Shown here: piece by piece, positions 1 to 8,097 of the stretch
Layout of the letters: every line of letters starts with the position of its first letter
Numbering within the stretch: the first letter of the stretch is position 1
DNA from: Cerasicoccus maritimus
Lineage (GTDB): Bacteria > Verrucomicrobiota > Verrucomicrobiia > Opitutales > Cerasicoccaceae
Reading direction: 5' to 3'
Assembly (NCBI GenBank): GCA_031296935.1
Contig: JAVDPD010000016.1
Span: 59,704 to 123,703, forward strand
Length of the DNA: 64,000 nucleotides
The notes under the pieces: generated by a model
The model's database searches: none
Told to the model about the DNA's origin: nothing
The model's input: only the letters and a program-made list of their open reading frames with translations
Position numbers and translations under genes: made by a program

Positions 1-765
1 TGTGAAGAGCTGACTTTGCCAGAAATTGCTGACCTCGCACGTCGGCATGGAGTAGGGCAGGTTGAACTCCGCGCTGTCGGTGGCCAAATCGATATCCCCG
101 CGCATGCGGCCGATGCGCATTGGCTGGAGCAGCGCCCTCAGGCGTTTCTGGGGGGCAGTGATGTGTCCATTGCGGGCTTTAATTCCTCGGCAAAAATCTC
201 GCAGTCCTTTGAGGATGCCTCGCGTGAAATCAAAGCCTTTGCGCCGCTCATGGAACACTTCGGGGCGATGAGCTTGCGCGTGTTTGATGGTGTCCTGGAC
301 TTTGAACAGGGCATGGATGATGTATGGTTCTGGCTCGATGCCTGGGAGGCGCTGCGCGAGGAGTTTGATTGGTGCTTCAGTCTTGCGATTGAAACCCATG
401 ATTCATTGCTCGAACCTGAAGACATCGCCAAGTTTTTTAGTCGTGGGCACCAGCACGTCGGCTTGCTCTGGGACTCGCATCATACTTGGAAAAAAGCTGG
501 CTCCGACCCAATACAGACTTGGCGTGAGGTCCGCCGTTGGACAACGCACATTCATGTAAAGGACAGTATCAGTGAGCCAAGTGCGCGGCATCCCTACACC
601 TACGTTTTGCCGGGTCATGGAGAATTTCCACTGCTGCCGCTACTGAATCAATTGGCGCAGGATGGCTTTGCTGGGCCGGTTAGTTTGGAATGGGAGCGGC
701 TTTGGCATCCATATATGCCGAGTCTCGATGCGGGCTTGGATGCATTGACGGAATTACTCACGTAA
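1..765 (+). CDS. Sugar phosphate isomerase/epimerase family protein (5' end outside window)
   Basis: The frame is open from the first base, so the true start lies upstream; the TTG at 16 is in frame but is probably internal because the reading CEELTLPEIADLARRHG looks like the usual N-terminal helix of the family. Visible features of the xylose isomerase-like TIM-barrel family are LPEIADLARRHGVGQVELR, the strand SLAIETHD, LLWDSHHTW (candidate metal-binding Asp/His) and THIHVKDS, followed by a closing LEWER segment. These proteins isomerise or epimerise sugars, or are lyases, using a divalent metal. The gene heads a plus-strand group with a phosphoribosyltransferase and a formamidase, so a role on a ribose-type product is possible but is inference. 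The substrate cannot be read from sequence. Confidence 0.8.
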   Translation, partial: CEELTLPEIADLARRHGVGQVELRAVGGQIDIPAHAADAHWLEQRPQAFLGGSDVSIAGFNSSAKISQSFEDASREIKAFAPLMEHFGAMSLRVFDGVLDFEQGMDDVWFWLDAWEALREEFDWCFSLAIETHDSLLEPEDIAKFFSRGHQHVGLLWDSHHTWKKAGSDPIQTWREVRRWTTHIHVKDSISEPSARHPYTYVLPGHGEFPLLPLLNQLAQDGFAGPVSLEWERLWHPYMPSLDAGLDALTELLT

Positions 766-847
766 ACTCTCTCCGTTGAGTGATTCAGGGTTCTTTGCCG
801 GATTATCGTTCGATAACTTCTGGAATGGGAATTGCTGACACGGTTGC

Positions 848-1297
848 GTGCAGAAAGAATACCTATCTTGGGCTGACTTTGGTGAGCTCTTATCTCGTTT
901 AACGGCCGCAGTGGCGGTGATTCATCAGGAACGCCCCCTGGATCGCATTGTTGGAATTAGCCGTGGCGGGCTACCCATTGGCGTGAGTCTTTCCCATCGG
1001 CTGGGCGTGCCTTTCACGCCGGTCGAAGTCAAGAGCTACAAGGACGACAACAGTCAGGGCGATATCACGCTGGATACGCCACAGGAGGTCCTGAGCCGCT
1101 GCACCGGCCACGTGCTACTGGTCGATGACCTCGCAGACAGCGGTAAGACCACGGACTTCCTCATGAAGCACCTGCACGAGCTGACGAGCCCGGAGATCAC
1201 CATCGCGACGCTCTACTATAAACGAACCTCAATTGTGAAACCGCAGTGCTTTGTGGAAGAGACGGCCAAGTGGATCGTCTTTCCCTGGGAGGCCTAA
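848..1297 (+). CDS. Phosphoribosyltransferase (xanthine/guanine PRTase-like)
   Basis: This 149-residue protein has the type I PRTase fold. ISRGGLPIG (about residues 37-45) is the strand-loop that grips pyrophosphate, and VDDLADSGKT (92-101) is the PRPP-binding motif with its two acidic residues. The C-terminal KWIVFPWE is typical of xanthine/guanine PRTase-like proteins, which join a nucleobase to PRPP in the cytoplasm. The GTG at 848 is the first possible start after the in-frame stop at 836. The gene sits 82 bases after an isomerase gene and 13 bases before an acetamidase/formamidase. In that company it could convert a free base to its nucleotide before ring opening; the base specificity is not readable from the sequence. 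Confidence 0.85.
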   Translation: MQKEYLSWADFGELLSRLTAAVAVIHQERPLDRIVGISRGGLPIGVSLSHRLGVPFTPVEVKSYKDDNSQGDITLDTPQEVLSRCTGHVLLVDDLADSGKTTDFLMKHLHELTSPEITIATLYYKRTSIVKPQCFVEETAKWIVFPWEA

Positions 1298-1310
1298 CTG
1301 CGAGCTGACT

Positions 1311-2258
1311 ATGGAACATTTTCTTGATCGCTCAGTGGTGGTGAATCGTTGGAACCGCGACTATCCACCCCGGCTGGCTATTCAGCCGGGCGACACAATC
1401 ACTTTCGAGATGCGTGACTCCAGCGACGGGCAAGTCCAGCCCGGCATGTCGGCTGAGGATTTTGAGCAAATCGACAAAACACGCATTCACGCGCTGACGG
1501 GGCCGGTCTACATTGAAGGTGCTGAGCCGGGTGACCGTCTCGTCTTAGACATTTTGGAATACCAGCACGAGGGCTGGGGTTGGAGCGGGCTGGTTGATGG
1601 GCTTGGCCTGCTGGCAGAGGATTTTTCCGGGCCGTATTTGCATACCTGGAAATTGGAAGACGGCGTGACTAAGTCGATGCCCGGGTTGACTATTCCGCTG
1701 CGACCGTTTTGCGGAATCATCGGCGTGCAGCCAGCGGAAGTTGGTGAGTTTCGCACCCGGCCTCCGGGCGCCTTTGGCGGTAACCTGGACGTGCGGCATT
1801 TGGTCGCGGGCAGTCGCCTGCATTTGCCAGTGCAGGTTCCCGGTGCCGGTCTTTGCGCGGGTGATGCGCATGCGGCGCAAGGCGATGGCGAGGTCTGCCT
1901 GAACGGCATGGAAGCGCCGATGACGGTGCGCATGAAAGTCAATTTGCTAAAAGATAGCCCGCTGCCGGGACCTTACCTGGAGTGCCCCGGCGAGCTTGAG
2001 CCTAAGGAGTTTGCCGAGCACGGCTACCATGTATTTATCGAGTCGGATGAAGACCCACGCGAAGCGAGCAAACGCGTGGTCCGCCGCGCGATCGATTACC
2101 TGGTCAAGCGTTTGGGGATTTCCCGGCAGCAAGCTTACATCACTTGTAGTGTGGTGATTCGGCTCAAGATCAGCCAATTGGTCAACGCGCCAACGATGAC
2201 CATTTCGGGCTATTTTCCGGAAGCGGTATTTGATGAACGATCGGAGGTTATGCCATGA
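1311..2258 (+). CDS. Acetamidase/formamidase family protein
   Basis: The 315-residue product matches the FmdA/AmdA family, cytoplasmic enzymes that hydrolyse formamide or short amides to ammonia and the acid. Family marks are an N-terminal beta-rich half with PVYIEGAEPGDRLVLDI, the central GIIGVQPAEVGEF, and GDAHAAQGDGEVCLNGMEAP with the metal-binding Asp/His cluster. The ATG at 1311 is chosen over the upstream GTG at 1251 because the latter lies wholly inside the PRTase gene. The stop overlaps the ATG of the next gene (ATGA), implying translational coupling. Formate or formamide release is a logical partner step to the GTP cyclohydrolase II-like and creatininase-like proteins encoded nearby on the other strand. 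Confidence 0.9.
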   Translation: MEHFLDRSVVVNRWNRDYPPRLAIQPGDTITFEMRDSSDGQVQPGMSAEDFEQIDKTRIHALTGPVYIEGAEPGDRLVLDILEYQHEGWGWSGLVDGLGLLAEDFSGPYLHTWKLEDGVTKSMPGLTIPLRPFCGIIGVQPAEVGEFRTRPPGAFGGNLDVRHLVAGSRLHLPVQVPGAGLCAGDAHAAQGDGEVCLNGMEAPMTVRMKVNLLKDSPLPGPYLECPGELEPKEFAEHGYHVFIESDEDPREASKRVVRRAIDYLVKRLGISRQQAYITCSVVIRLKISQLVNAPTMTISGYFPEAVFDERSEVMP

Positions 2259-3082
2259 TTCGCATTGAAGAGGAAGACTCCTGGCTGCTGCTGGGGCATT
2301 GCGCGCACGCAAACTTGGCGGGAGAGTTTGCCCGCCACTGGAAGAACGAATGCTTTCTGCCGCCCGATCCGTTCGTGCATATTCTCGATGCAGTGTCGCG
2401 TCACGATGACAGCTGGGGAGACGTCGATGCCAACCCTGTCCTGACGCCCGAAGGCAACCCCTCAGCTTTCTCGAGTGAGCTCGTGGGAACCTATGATGCG
2501 TTCGAGGAAATTGATCTAGACGATTACCTGCGTGTACGCGGTGAGGCGACGGAAAAAGCGGCCGCGCGTGATCCCTATGCAGGCATTCTAATTTCCATGC
2601 ACACGGTAAACCTGCTGACCGAGCAGGCGGACTTGAGCACGCTGACGCCCGACGAAGCGAAGATTCACTCTGCGTTTATCGACGGCCAACTGAAGCGTCA
2701 GCAAGAGCTGATTGTCTTACTCAAGGAAACTGGCTTTGTGGAAAGTGCGTTATCGGAAACCGCGCTACGCCGAGGCTTCGAGTTTTTGCAGGCGTGCGAT
2801 AGCCTCTCGCTGTTGGTAGGTGTGGATTTTGTCGAGCCTTCGCAGCTTCGCCATGCGCAGCCGATGCGCGATGGGGAGAAGGCGATTATTAAATTTACGC
2901 CTCAAGGCAACGGCGTGTTCGAGCTCGATCCATTTCCGCTCGATGAAGTCGGGCTGTCGTTCGAGATCCCCTATGTGCGCGTCCCCAAAACGGCGACCGT
3001 AAGTTTAGAAGCATACCAAGCGGCTTACCGAGTCGCAGAACACGTTGCGAAGAAAATAACCTTTATCGCGAAAACCAAATGA
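2255..3082 (+). CDS. DUF3891 family protein
   Basis: The 275-residue protein resembles the DUF3891 family: an N-terminal strand region, then a helical core starting with HILDAVSRHDDSWGD (a His-Asp-Asp cluster near residues 48-52 that could bind metal, as in HD-type hydrolases) and ISMHTVNLL. The C-terminal part is beta-rich and ends in a helix. No signal peptide is visible, so it is likely cytoplasmic. It overlaps the formamidase stop and its own stop overlaps the RidA start, placing it inside the metabolic operon. The biochemical function of the family is not established; a hydrolase role is only inferred from the His/Asp motif and the neighbours. Confidence 0.75.
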   Translation: MIRIEEEDSWLLLGHCAHANLAGEFARHWKNECFLPPDPFVHILDAVSRHDDSWGDVDANPVLTPEGNPSAFSSELVGTYDAFEEIDLDDYLRVRGEATEKAAARDPYAGILISMHTVNLLTEQADLSTLTPDEAKIHSAFIDGQLKRQQELIVLLKETGFVESALSETALRRGFEFLQACDSLSLLVGVDFVEPSQLRHAQPMRDGEKAIIKFTPQGNGVFELDPFPLDEVGLSFEIPYVRVPKTATVSLEAYQAAYRVAEHVAKKITFIAKTK

Positions 3083-3543
3083 GCAGCCCCGAAAGCAAAC
3101 TCGCAGCGTTGAATATCACCCTGCCGCCGCCGCCTCAGCCCGGCGGAAATTACCTACCGTTTCGACGCGAGGGGAACTTGGTTTTTCTTGCTGGCGTGAT
3201 CAGCGCTTCGGCAACGGCGGGCGAGTACCTTGGTCAAGTCGGGGACGAGCTCTCACTGGACGATGGCTATCAGGCCGCCAAACTTTGTGCCCTCAATGCG
3301 CTCGCAGTGATGAAGTCGATTACCGGTTCGTTGGATGATGTGGAAAAAATTCTTTACGTCGGCGGCTACGTAAATGCGATTCCCGCTTATGGCAAAAGCC
3401 CGTCCGTGATCAATGGTGCCTCGGACCTTTTCGTAGAGCTTTTCGGCGAGGATGGGCAGCATGCTCGCGCGGCTGTTGCTGTAGCCGGCTTGCCGAAAAA
3501 CGCCGCAGTTGAAATTCAGGTAAACCTCAAGTTGAAGGCTTAG
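3079..3543 (+). CDS. RidA/YjgF family enamine/imine deaminase
   Basis: This 154-residue protein belongs to the longer RidA subfamily, with LAALNITLPPPPQPGGNY at the N-terminus, LVFLAGVISA in the core, and the conserved helix DDGYQAAKLCALNAL. RidA proteins are trimers that hydrolyse reactive enamine/imine intermediates to keto compounds and ammonia; RutC of the Rut pyrimidine pathway is one example. The C-terminal VAGLPKNAAVEIQVNL places the usual proline-glutamate region next to the trimer active-site cleft. The start overlaps the preceding stop by four bases. The gene ends at 3543, overlapping the stop of the convergent creatininase gene. In this cluster it may process an unstable enamine formed after ring opening (inference). 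Confidence 0.92.
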   Translation: MSSPESKLAALNITLPPPPQPGGNYLPFRREGNLVFLAGVISASATAGEYLGQVGDELSLDDGYQAAKLCALNALAVMKSITGSLDDVEKILYVGGYVNAIPAYGKSPSVINGASDLFVELFGEDGQHARAAVAVAGLPKNAAVEIQVNLKLKA

Positions 3544-4304
3544 CTATCTGCGTCGAGTAGCGATCGGATTTGCCTGTGAAGTAATTCCACAACAGCGCTC
3601 AGCCATTGCTCGCCCTCGGATGCGGTGGCCTTGGTTGCGTCGCCCAATGTGCCGCTGGGCGATAAGTCCGCGGTCTTCCAGGCAAAGGTAGCGGGCGCAT
3701 TTTCTGAAGCAATATTGCCCGCCGGAAAGCGCTCATCCATCCAGTGGCAGTCAGCTTTTTCCATGTCGACTAGCTCCGGCTGGATGGCCAACATCAGCGC
3801 CGTCTCATATTGTCCCGCGTGAATGCCAAATCGCTCTTCGCGCGGATTGAGTCCGGTCTTTGGATACGAGGAAAGAATACTGGCCTTGATGGACATTGAA
3901 TTTTCGATCTCGCAAACCGTTGTGCGTAGGACCGGCGAGTTACCTCCGTGGCTGTTTAAAATTGCGACTCGCCGAAAGCCCCAACGCTCGAGTTGCTTCA
4001 CCGTTGTCAGCACTTGATTGCGGAGAGAGTTTGCGGAGATCGTCAACGTACCGGGAAAGCCATCGTGTTCATTGCTTTTGCCGACCCAAATCGGTGGTGC
4101 GATCCACAATGGATCGTCGTCGGAAAGCTCGCTTAGGATCCGCTGTAGAAAGGCGTTGCCGAGCAGTGAGTCAACGCCCACGGGAAGGTGAGGACCATGT
4201 TGTTCGATGGCTGCCGTCGGTAATAAAACGAGCGCATTGGGATCACTCGCCGCCGCGGCTATCTGCGAAGGTGTCATCGACATCAAGTAGCGCTCTTTAC
4301 TCAT
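3540..4304 (-). CDS. Creatininase family amidohydrolase
   Basis: The 254-residue protein is a creatininase-fold metal hydrolase. Metal-ligand positions are visible: E34 and H36 in AAIEQHGPHLPVGVDS, D45, H119 in NSHGGN, and Glu in HAGQYETALML, where most non-creatininase members have HAGE. NSHGGN rather than NGHYEN argues against true creatininase and for the wider group that includes the archaeal formylaminopyrimidine deformylase ArfB and MftE. It would cleave a cyclic or linear amide in the cytoplasm. It is the last gene of the minus-strand set and overlaps the upstream creatininase-like gene by eight bases. The co-encoded GTP cyclohydrolase II-like protein makes a deformylase-type role attractive but unproven. 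Confidence 0.88.
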   Translation of the reverse strand: MSKERYLMSMTPSQIAAAASDPNALVLLPTAAIEQHGPHLPVGVDSLLGNAFLQRILSELSDDDPLWIAPPIWVGKSNEHDGFPGTLTISANSLRNQVLTTVKQLERWGFRRVAILNSHGGNSPVLRTTVCEIENSMSIKASILSSYPKTGLNPREERFGIHAGQYETALMLAIQPELVDMEKADCHWMDERFPAGNIASENAPATFAWKTADLSPSGTLGDATKATASEGEQWLSAVVELLHRQIRSLLDADS

Positions 4305-4857
4305 CTGAGGACGCCTCCGGTTTGAATGGAGTTATCGGTGGAAACGCCAGCGCTTCGCGGAGCAGTTCCTCTAGTGGCGGATGATTCGCCGTTTCGTTCG
4401 GATCGACGAAGAGATTAAACGCCTGCAAATTCGAGTTCACCCGCAGTTCGCGTGCAATCGTGTCGACCCAATCACCGAGCGATTGGTTGGTGTGGATAAA
4501 CGCAAGCTTCGGCACGTTTGATCGTTGGACTGATGTGGCGATTTCGGCGATGGACTGAGATGCCTGGGAAAGTTCTGCGCCGAATACCACATCGGGAAGG
4601 AAATCCGGAACGCGCTGAAAGGTCGGCAATACACGGATGGAGGCATCGGCCGACAGAGAAGAGAGGGCTTCAGTCGCTGTGCTGAGCCGCTGCCAAAGAA
4701 AGCGCTCGTCGTGGTCCAATGCGCGATCTGCTTGCGCGATCAGTGGGCAAACGGGTAGGATTGCCATCGCGGGACGCGTTGTTGAGTTCAGCTGAAATGC
4801 CGTCCAAGGCAATGCGTGCCATGCATGAAGGTGATCGACTGGAAGCAAACGGGTCAT
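4297..4857 (-). CDS. Creatininase-like protein lacking the metal-binding residues
   Basis: The 186-residue product has no obvious family motif, but its order of segments can be laid over the adjacent creatininase. MAILPVCPLIAQ matches the first beta strand, VLPTFQRVPDFLPD matches the APP...GFPGT region, and PKLAFIHTNQS matches the strand before NSHGGN. The metal ligands of the family are absent in all these places. The ATG at 4857 starts one base past the stop of the amidohydrolase gene and is preferred over an upstream ATG inside that gene. The 3' end overlaps the creatininase start by eight bases. It may be a non-catalytic partner subunit of the active creatininase, as tight coupling suggests; an unrelated fold remains possible. 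Confidence 0.65.
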   Translation of the reverse strand: MTRLLPVDHLHAWHALPWTAFQLNSTTRPAMAILPVCPLIAQADRALDHDERFLWQRLSTATEALSSLSADASIRVLPTFQRVPDFLPDVVFGAELSQASQSIAEIATSVQRSNVPKLAFIHTNQSLGDWVDTIARELRVNSNLQAFNLFVDPNETANHPPLEELLREALAFPPITPFKPEASSDE

Positions 4858-4859
4858 CG

Positions 4860-6083
4860 TTAGCGCTGGTGGATTATTTTTCCATCGCGGACAGTTCGGA
4901 TGATATCCGACGGCTGACATCGGGTTACGATCGTGGCGGCGCAATGATAGGACGTGCGGAGATTCGGCGACGAAAAGTCAAACGCCACAAACGACGCAGG
5001 TGCGCCAACGGTCAGCTCGCCCGGAAGCTCGGTACCCCAGCGGGTTTGTCCGACATTGCTCGTGACCATTTTAAGTATGTCCGTCGGATCAATCCGATCT
5101 TGGTTCCCGCATTGCGAGCGCACGAGTTTGTAGGTGAAATCGAGCTCCGCCAAGAGGTTTGGTCCGTTGAGCATAGCGTTGTCCGTGCCGAGTAAAATGG
5201 GAATATTCGCTTTGAGTAGCTTGGCAACGGGCGGCAGGGGGAGGCCGAGCGTGGCGTTGGCACGCGGGTTAATGGCCACGGGGATTCCGGCCTTGGCGAT
5301 GCGTGCGATCTCTTCGTCGTTCGCTACGGTGAGGTGGACGATTAAATCTGGCTCCAATATTTCTATTGCGCGTTGCAGATCACCGAGTCCGGTGCGCGAG
5401 AAACTAGTATCGCGATACGATTCGTCTTCCAAGCAATGAATCGTCTTCGCGCGATGCTTTGCGACGCAAAGTTCGGCAATGGTTTTCCATGCCGCGTCGG
5501 TTTGGTCGTTCATCGTGCTCTCCGAAAAACCGTCGGACTCTTCGAGCATTTCCGTTAGCTCTGCGATGAATGCTTCGGGCAGTGGCGCGACATTGGCCTC
5601 CAGTTCTGCTTGCGTAAACGGAACGCCGTCGAACTGGCTCAGAATCACGGAACGCACGCCGACGTCTTGCGAAACTTCGCGCAGGCGTCGGCAGCCTTCC
5701 AAGCCTTGCTCGCGGTAATCGATGTGCGCGATCGTGCCCGATGCCGCCATTCCGCACAGGAAGCCTTCCATTGCCTCCATGTGTTCTGCCCGAGACGTTT
5801 TTGCGAGTGACTGATATTTGAATCCGTTGGGGCGAAAGAACGCTTCGGCGAGCGTTAAGTTGGTGGCGGCGTCGGCGAGGAAGCAGTCGCCCACATGCGT
5901 GTGGCCATTGACGAAAGCGGGCGCGATAACGATGCGCTTGCCGATGGGGTGAGGCGCTTTGCCGATGACATTGATCTGCGTGATCTTGCCGTCCTCATAC
6001 TCAAACGACGAGCAAAGCATCGGCTCCAGTTCTGGACCTATGAGGACCACACAGTCTTCGATTCGTCCAACGCCTTCAGTCAT
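4860..6083 (-). CDS. Amidohydrolase family protein (cytosine deaminase/chlorohydrolase-like)
   Basis: The 407-residue protein has the amidohydrolase TIM-barrel signature: the first metal pair H61 and H63 in NGHTHVGD, a later His in TIHCLED, another in LIVHLTVAND, and Asp in LLGTDNAML. A beta-sandwich assembled from both termini is implied by the C-terminal GAPASFVAFD and VRDGKIIHQR. Members of this subgroup deaminate or dehalogenate N-heterocycles such as cytosine, guanine or triazines. It is cytoplasmic with no signal peptide. The gene overlaps the fusion gene upstream by eight bases and is followed almost immediately by the creatininase-like gene. A hydrolytic deamination step in a heterocycle pathway is the most natural role, but the substrate is unknown. 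Confidence 0.9.
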   Translation of the reverse strand: MTEGVGRIEDCVVLIGPELEPMLCSSFEYEDGKITQINVIGKAPHPIGKRIVIAPAFVNGHTHVGDCFLADAATNLTLAEAFFRPNGFKYQSLAKTSRAEHMEAMEGFLCGMAASGTIAHIDYREQGLEGCRRLREVSQDVGVRSVILSQFDGVPFTQAELEANVAPLPEAFIAELTEMLEESDGFSESTMNDQTDAAWKTIAELCVAKHRAKTIHCLEDESYRDTSFSRTGLGDLQRAIEILEPDLIVHLTVANDEEIARIAKAGIPVAINPRANATLGLPLPPVAKLLKANIPILLGTDNAMLNGPNLLAELDFTYKLVRSQCGNQDRIDPTDILKMVTSNVGQTRWGTELPGELTVGAPASFVAFDFSSPNLRTSYHCAATIVTRCQPSDIIRTVRDGKIIHQR

Positions 6084-8097
6084 GGTTCGTCGAGGTTAGC
6101 AGTTGGAAAAAAGCTGGCAGCACCAGTTGCCAGCGGTCTGCTGGCATTAAGCACTGTAGGCCGAGGCTTGTTGAGGATTCGCCGCGCAGTGGTATGGTCA
6201 CCACGGGGAGCCCGGCGAGGCTGGCTGGCGCGGTTTGACGCAGAAGTTCTTCGCGTTGGTCCTCGCTCATCGCATGCTGCGGTGCCGGAGATTCCGAGAC
6301 CGGCAAGAGCACTATGTCGAAGTTTTCAAAGACCGGCTCTAACGCTTCGAACGCCGAGGTGCGAACCGCGTGCGCCTCGGTAACTTCTGCCTCGGTCCAA
6401 GCTTCCGCGCGGAGAATACGTTTCAAGACTGCTGGGTCGTAGTGCTCGCGAAAGTCCGCAATCCATGGTTCGTGCATCGCGTAGGCTTCCTTACTTTGCA
6501 ATACAGAGAAAGCCTTGGCGACGTTCGGATTGAAGAGATCGTGCTGGGCGCTTCTTTGGTCGGCGCAGTCGGGAAAGCGTTTGCTAACGGCGGTAAAAAA
6601 TTGATCGCTCATCGGTCCGATAGCAGCGCAGCGAAGCGTGGATGAATTGGCGGTTGGAGCCAGGTCGAGTAAAGCCAGTGAGGCGTCGACGAACGTGAAA
6701 AGATCGTATGCCATCCAACCCGTGGTGTCGAAGGATGGCGCGAGCGTTACGCAGCCTTCCGTGGCCCAAGTGCTCGGCGTTAGCCGCAAGCCATAAAGTC
6801 CGCAAAACGCGGAGGGCACGCGAATCGAGCCGCCGGTGTCGGTGCCGAATCCGATGTCCACGAGTTGCTTGGCCACTGCCCAGGCGCTGCCACTGCTCGA
6901 CCCGCCGGAAATCAATTCAGGATCGAAGGGATGCGGGCAATTGCCGGTGTGCGGGTTCGCGCCATCGAGCCCGTAAGCAAACTCATTCATCTGCGTTTTA
7001 CCGAGAATGGTCAGGCCCTTTGCTTTGATCGTTTGGACGAGCGGGCCGTCGACGTGCGGCGCTGGGCGGACGAGTTCAAGGAAGAGTGACGATGCATGCG
7101 TGGGAAACCCCGCGAGGTCGAAGTTGTCTTTGATGAGGCAGGTGAGACCTGCGAGAGGTTGACTCGACGAAGTCGCAACTTCGGCAGCTTCGATTGCTTG
7201 AACGCACGGAATGATTTCCGCAAATACGGAGTCCATCGTTGCCTGATCGAACACCTTAACACCTTCGTAGAATTGGTGAATACTGGGGTGCTTGATGGGT
7301 TCCTCGACGACCGGGTTAGTGAGCACGCCTAGGTGATCAATTTCGATTTCTACCACATCACCAGCTTGCAAAAAACGCGGTGGCGTGCGTGCGGTCCCAA
7401 CACCTTCCGGCGTGCCGGTGAGGATGATTGTTCCGGGCATTAGCGTGGTGCTGCCGCTGAGGAACACGATCAGTTCTTCGACGGTAAAAATCAGATCGCA
7501 GGTCGACGAGTCCTGGAAGGTCTCGCCGTTGAGGCGGGAGCTGATGCGCAAGTCGTTGGGATCGGTGAGTTCATCGGCTGTGACGAGCACTGGGCCCAGC
7601 GGGCAGAAGGTGTCAAAGCCCTTGCCTTTGCACCATTGGCCTCCGCTGTAAATCTTCTGCCAATCGCGTGCGCTCACGTCGTTGGCGACGGTGTAGCCGA
7701 CCACGTAGCTGAGCGCGTTGTCCAAGGTGGCGTTCTTGCACGTCTTGCCGATGACAACGGCGAGCTCCGCCTCGAAATCCACACTGTCGCTGCGGAGCGT
7801 TCGCGGTAGCTCGATCGATTCGCCTGTGGCAATGATCGAGGCTGGCGATTTCATTGTAACGACCGGGTGATCGGGATTGGGCTTGTTCATTTCCCGCGCA
7901 TGCTCGCGGTAGTTCAGGCCGATTGCGTAAATGGTGTTGCCGGGGGGGACGGGGGCCAGGATGCGCGCGGCGTTGACTTGCTCTTTGGTGGGCGTGAAGC
8001 CATCGCCAAAACCACCTTCGTAGCGAAAGTAGCAATCGCCTTCGCGCGTGGCAAAAACGGTTTCGCCAGTAGTGGTTTCGATGCGAAATAGCCTCAC
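6076..8097 (-). CDS. Fumarylacetoacetate hydrolase domain fused to an amidase
   Basis: About 673 residues join two full enzymes. The N-terminal half (about 50-270) is a FAH-family domain with GLNYREHAREM, the acidic metal ligands in DFEAELAVVIGK and ANDVSARDWQ, and GTPEGVG. The C-terminal half (about 285-670) is an amidase-signature enzyme with the full Ser-cisSer-Lys triad: Lys in CLIKDNF, cis-Ser in SGGSSSGSA and nucleophilic Ser in GTDTGGSIRVPS. The FAH part would hydrolyse or decarboxylate a dicarbonyl compound and the amidase part would release ammonia. I chose the GTG at 8097 because it overlaps the stop of the preceding gene (GTGA) and starts the family-like MRLFRIETT; an upstream ATG at 8169 lies inside that gene. 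Confidence 0.9.
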   Translation of the reverse strand: MRLFRIETTTGETVFATREGDCYFRYEGGFGDGFTPTKEQVNAARILAPVPPGNTIYAIGLNYREHAREMNKPNPDHPVVTMKSPASIIATGESIELPRTLRSDSVDFEAELAVVIGKTCKNATLDNALSYVVGYTVANDVSARDWQKIYSGGQWCKGKGFDTFCPLGPVLVTADELTDPNDLRISSRLNGETFQDSSTCDLIFTVEELIVFLSGSTTLMPGTIILTGTPEGVGTARTPPRFLQAGDVVEIEIDHLGVLTNPVVEEPIKHPSIHQFYEGVKVFDQATMDSVFAEIIPCVQAIEAAEVATSSSQPLAGLTCLIKDNFDLAGFPTHASSLFLELVRPAPHVDGPLVQTIKAKGLTILGKTQMNEFAYGLDGANPHTGNCPHPFDPELISGGSSSGSAWAVAKQLVDIGFGTDTGGSIRVPSAFCGLYGLRLTPSTWATEGCVTLAPSFDTTGWMAYDLFTFVDASLALLDLAPTANSSTLRCAAIGPMSDQFFTAVSKRFPDCADQRSAQHDLFNPNVAKAFSVLQSKEAYAMHEPWIADFREHYDPAVLKRILRAEAWTEAEVTEAHAVRTSAFEALEPVFENFDIVLLPVSESPAPQHAMSEDQREELLRQTAPASLAGLPVVTIPLRGESSTSLGLQCLMPADRWQLVLPAFFQLLTSTNHD

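Noticed and set aside
3540-4304. True creatininase (creatinine hydrolysis)
   Set aside because: The protein has NSHGGN in place of the NGHYEN expected for creatininase, so only family membership is claimed.
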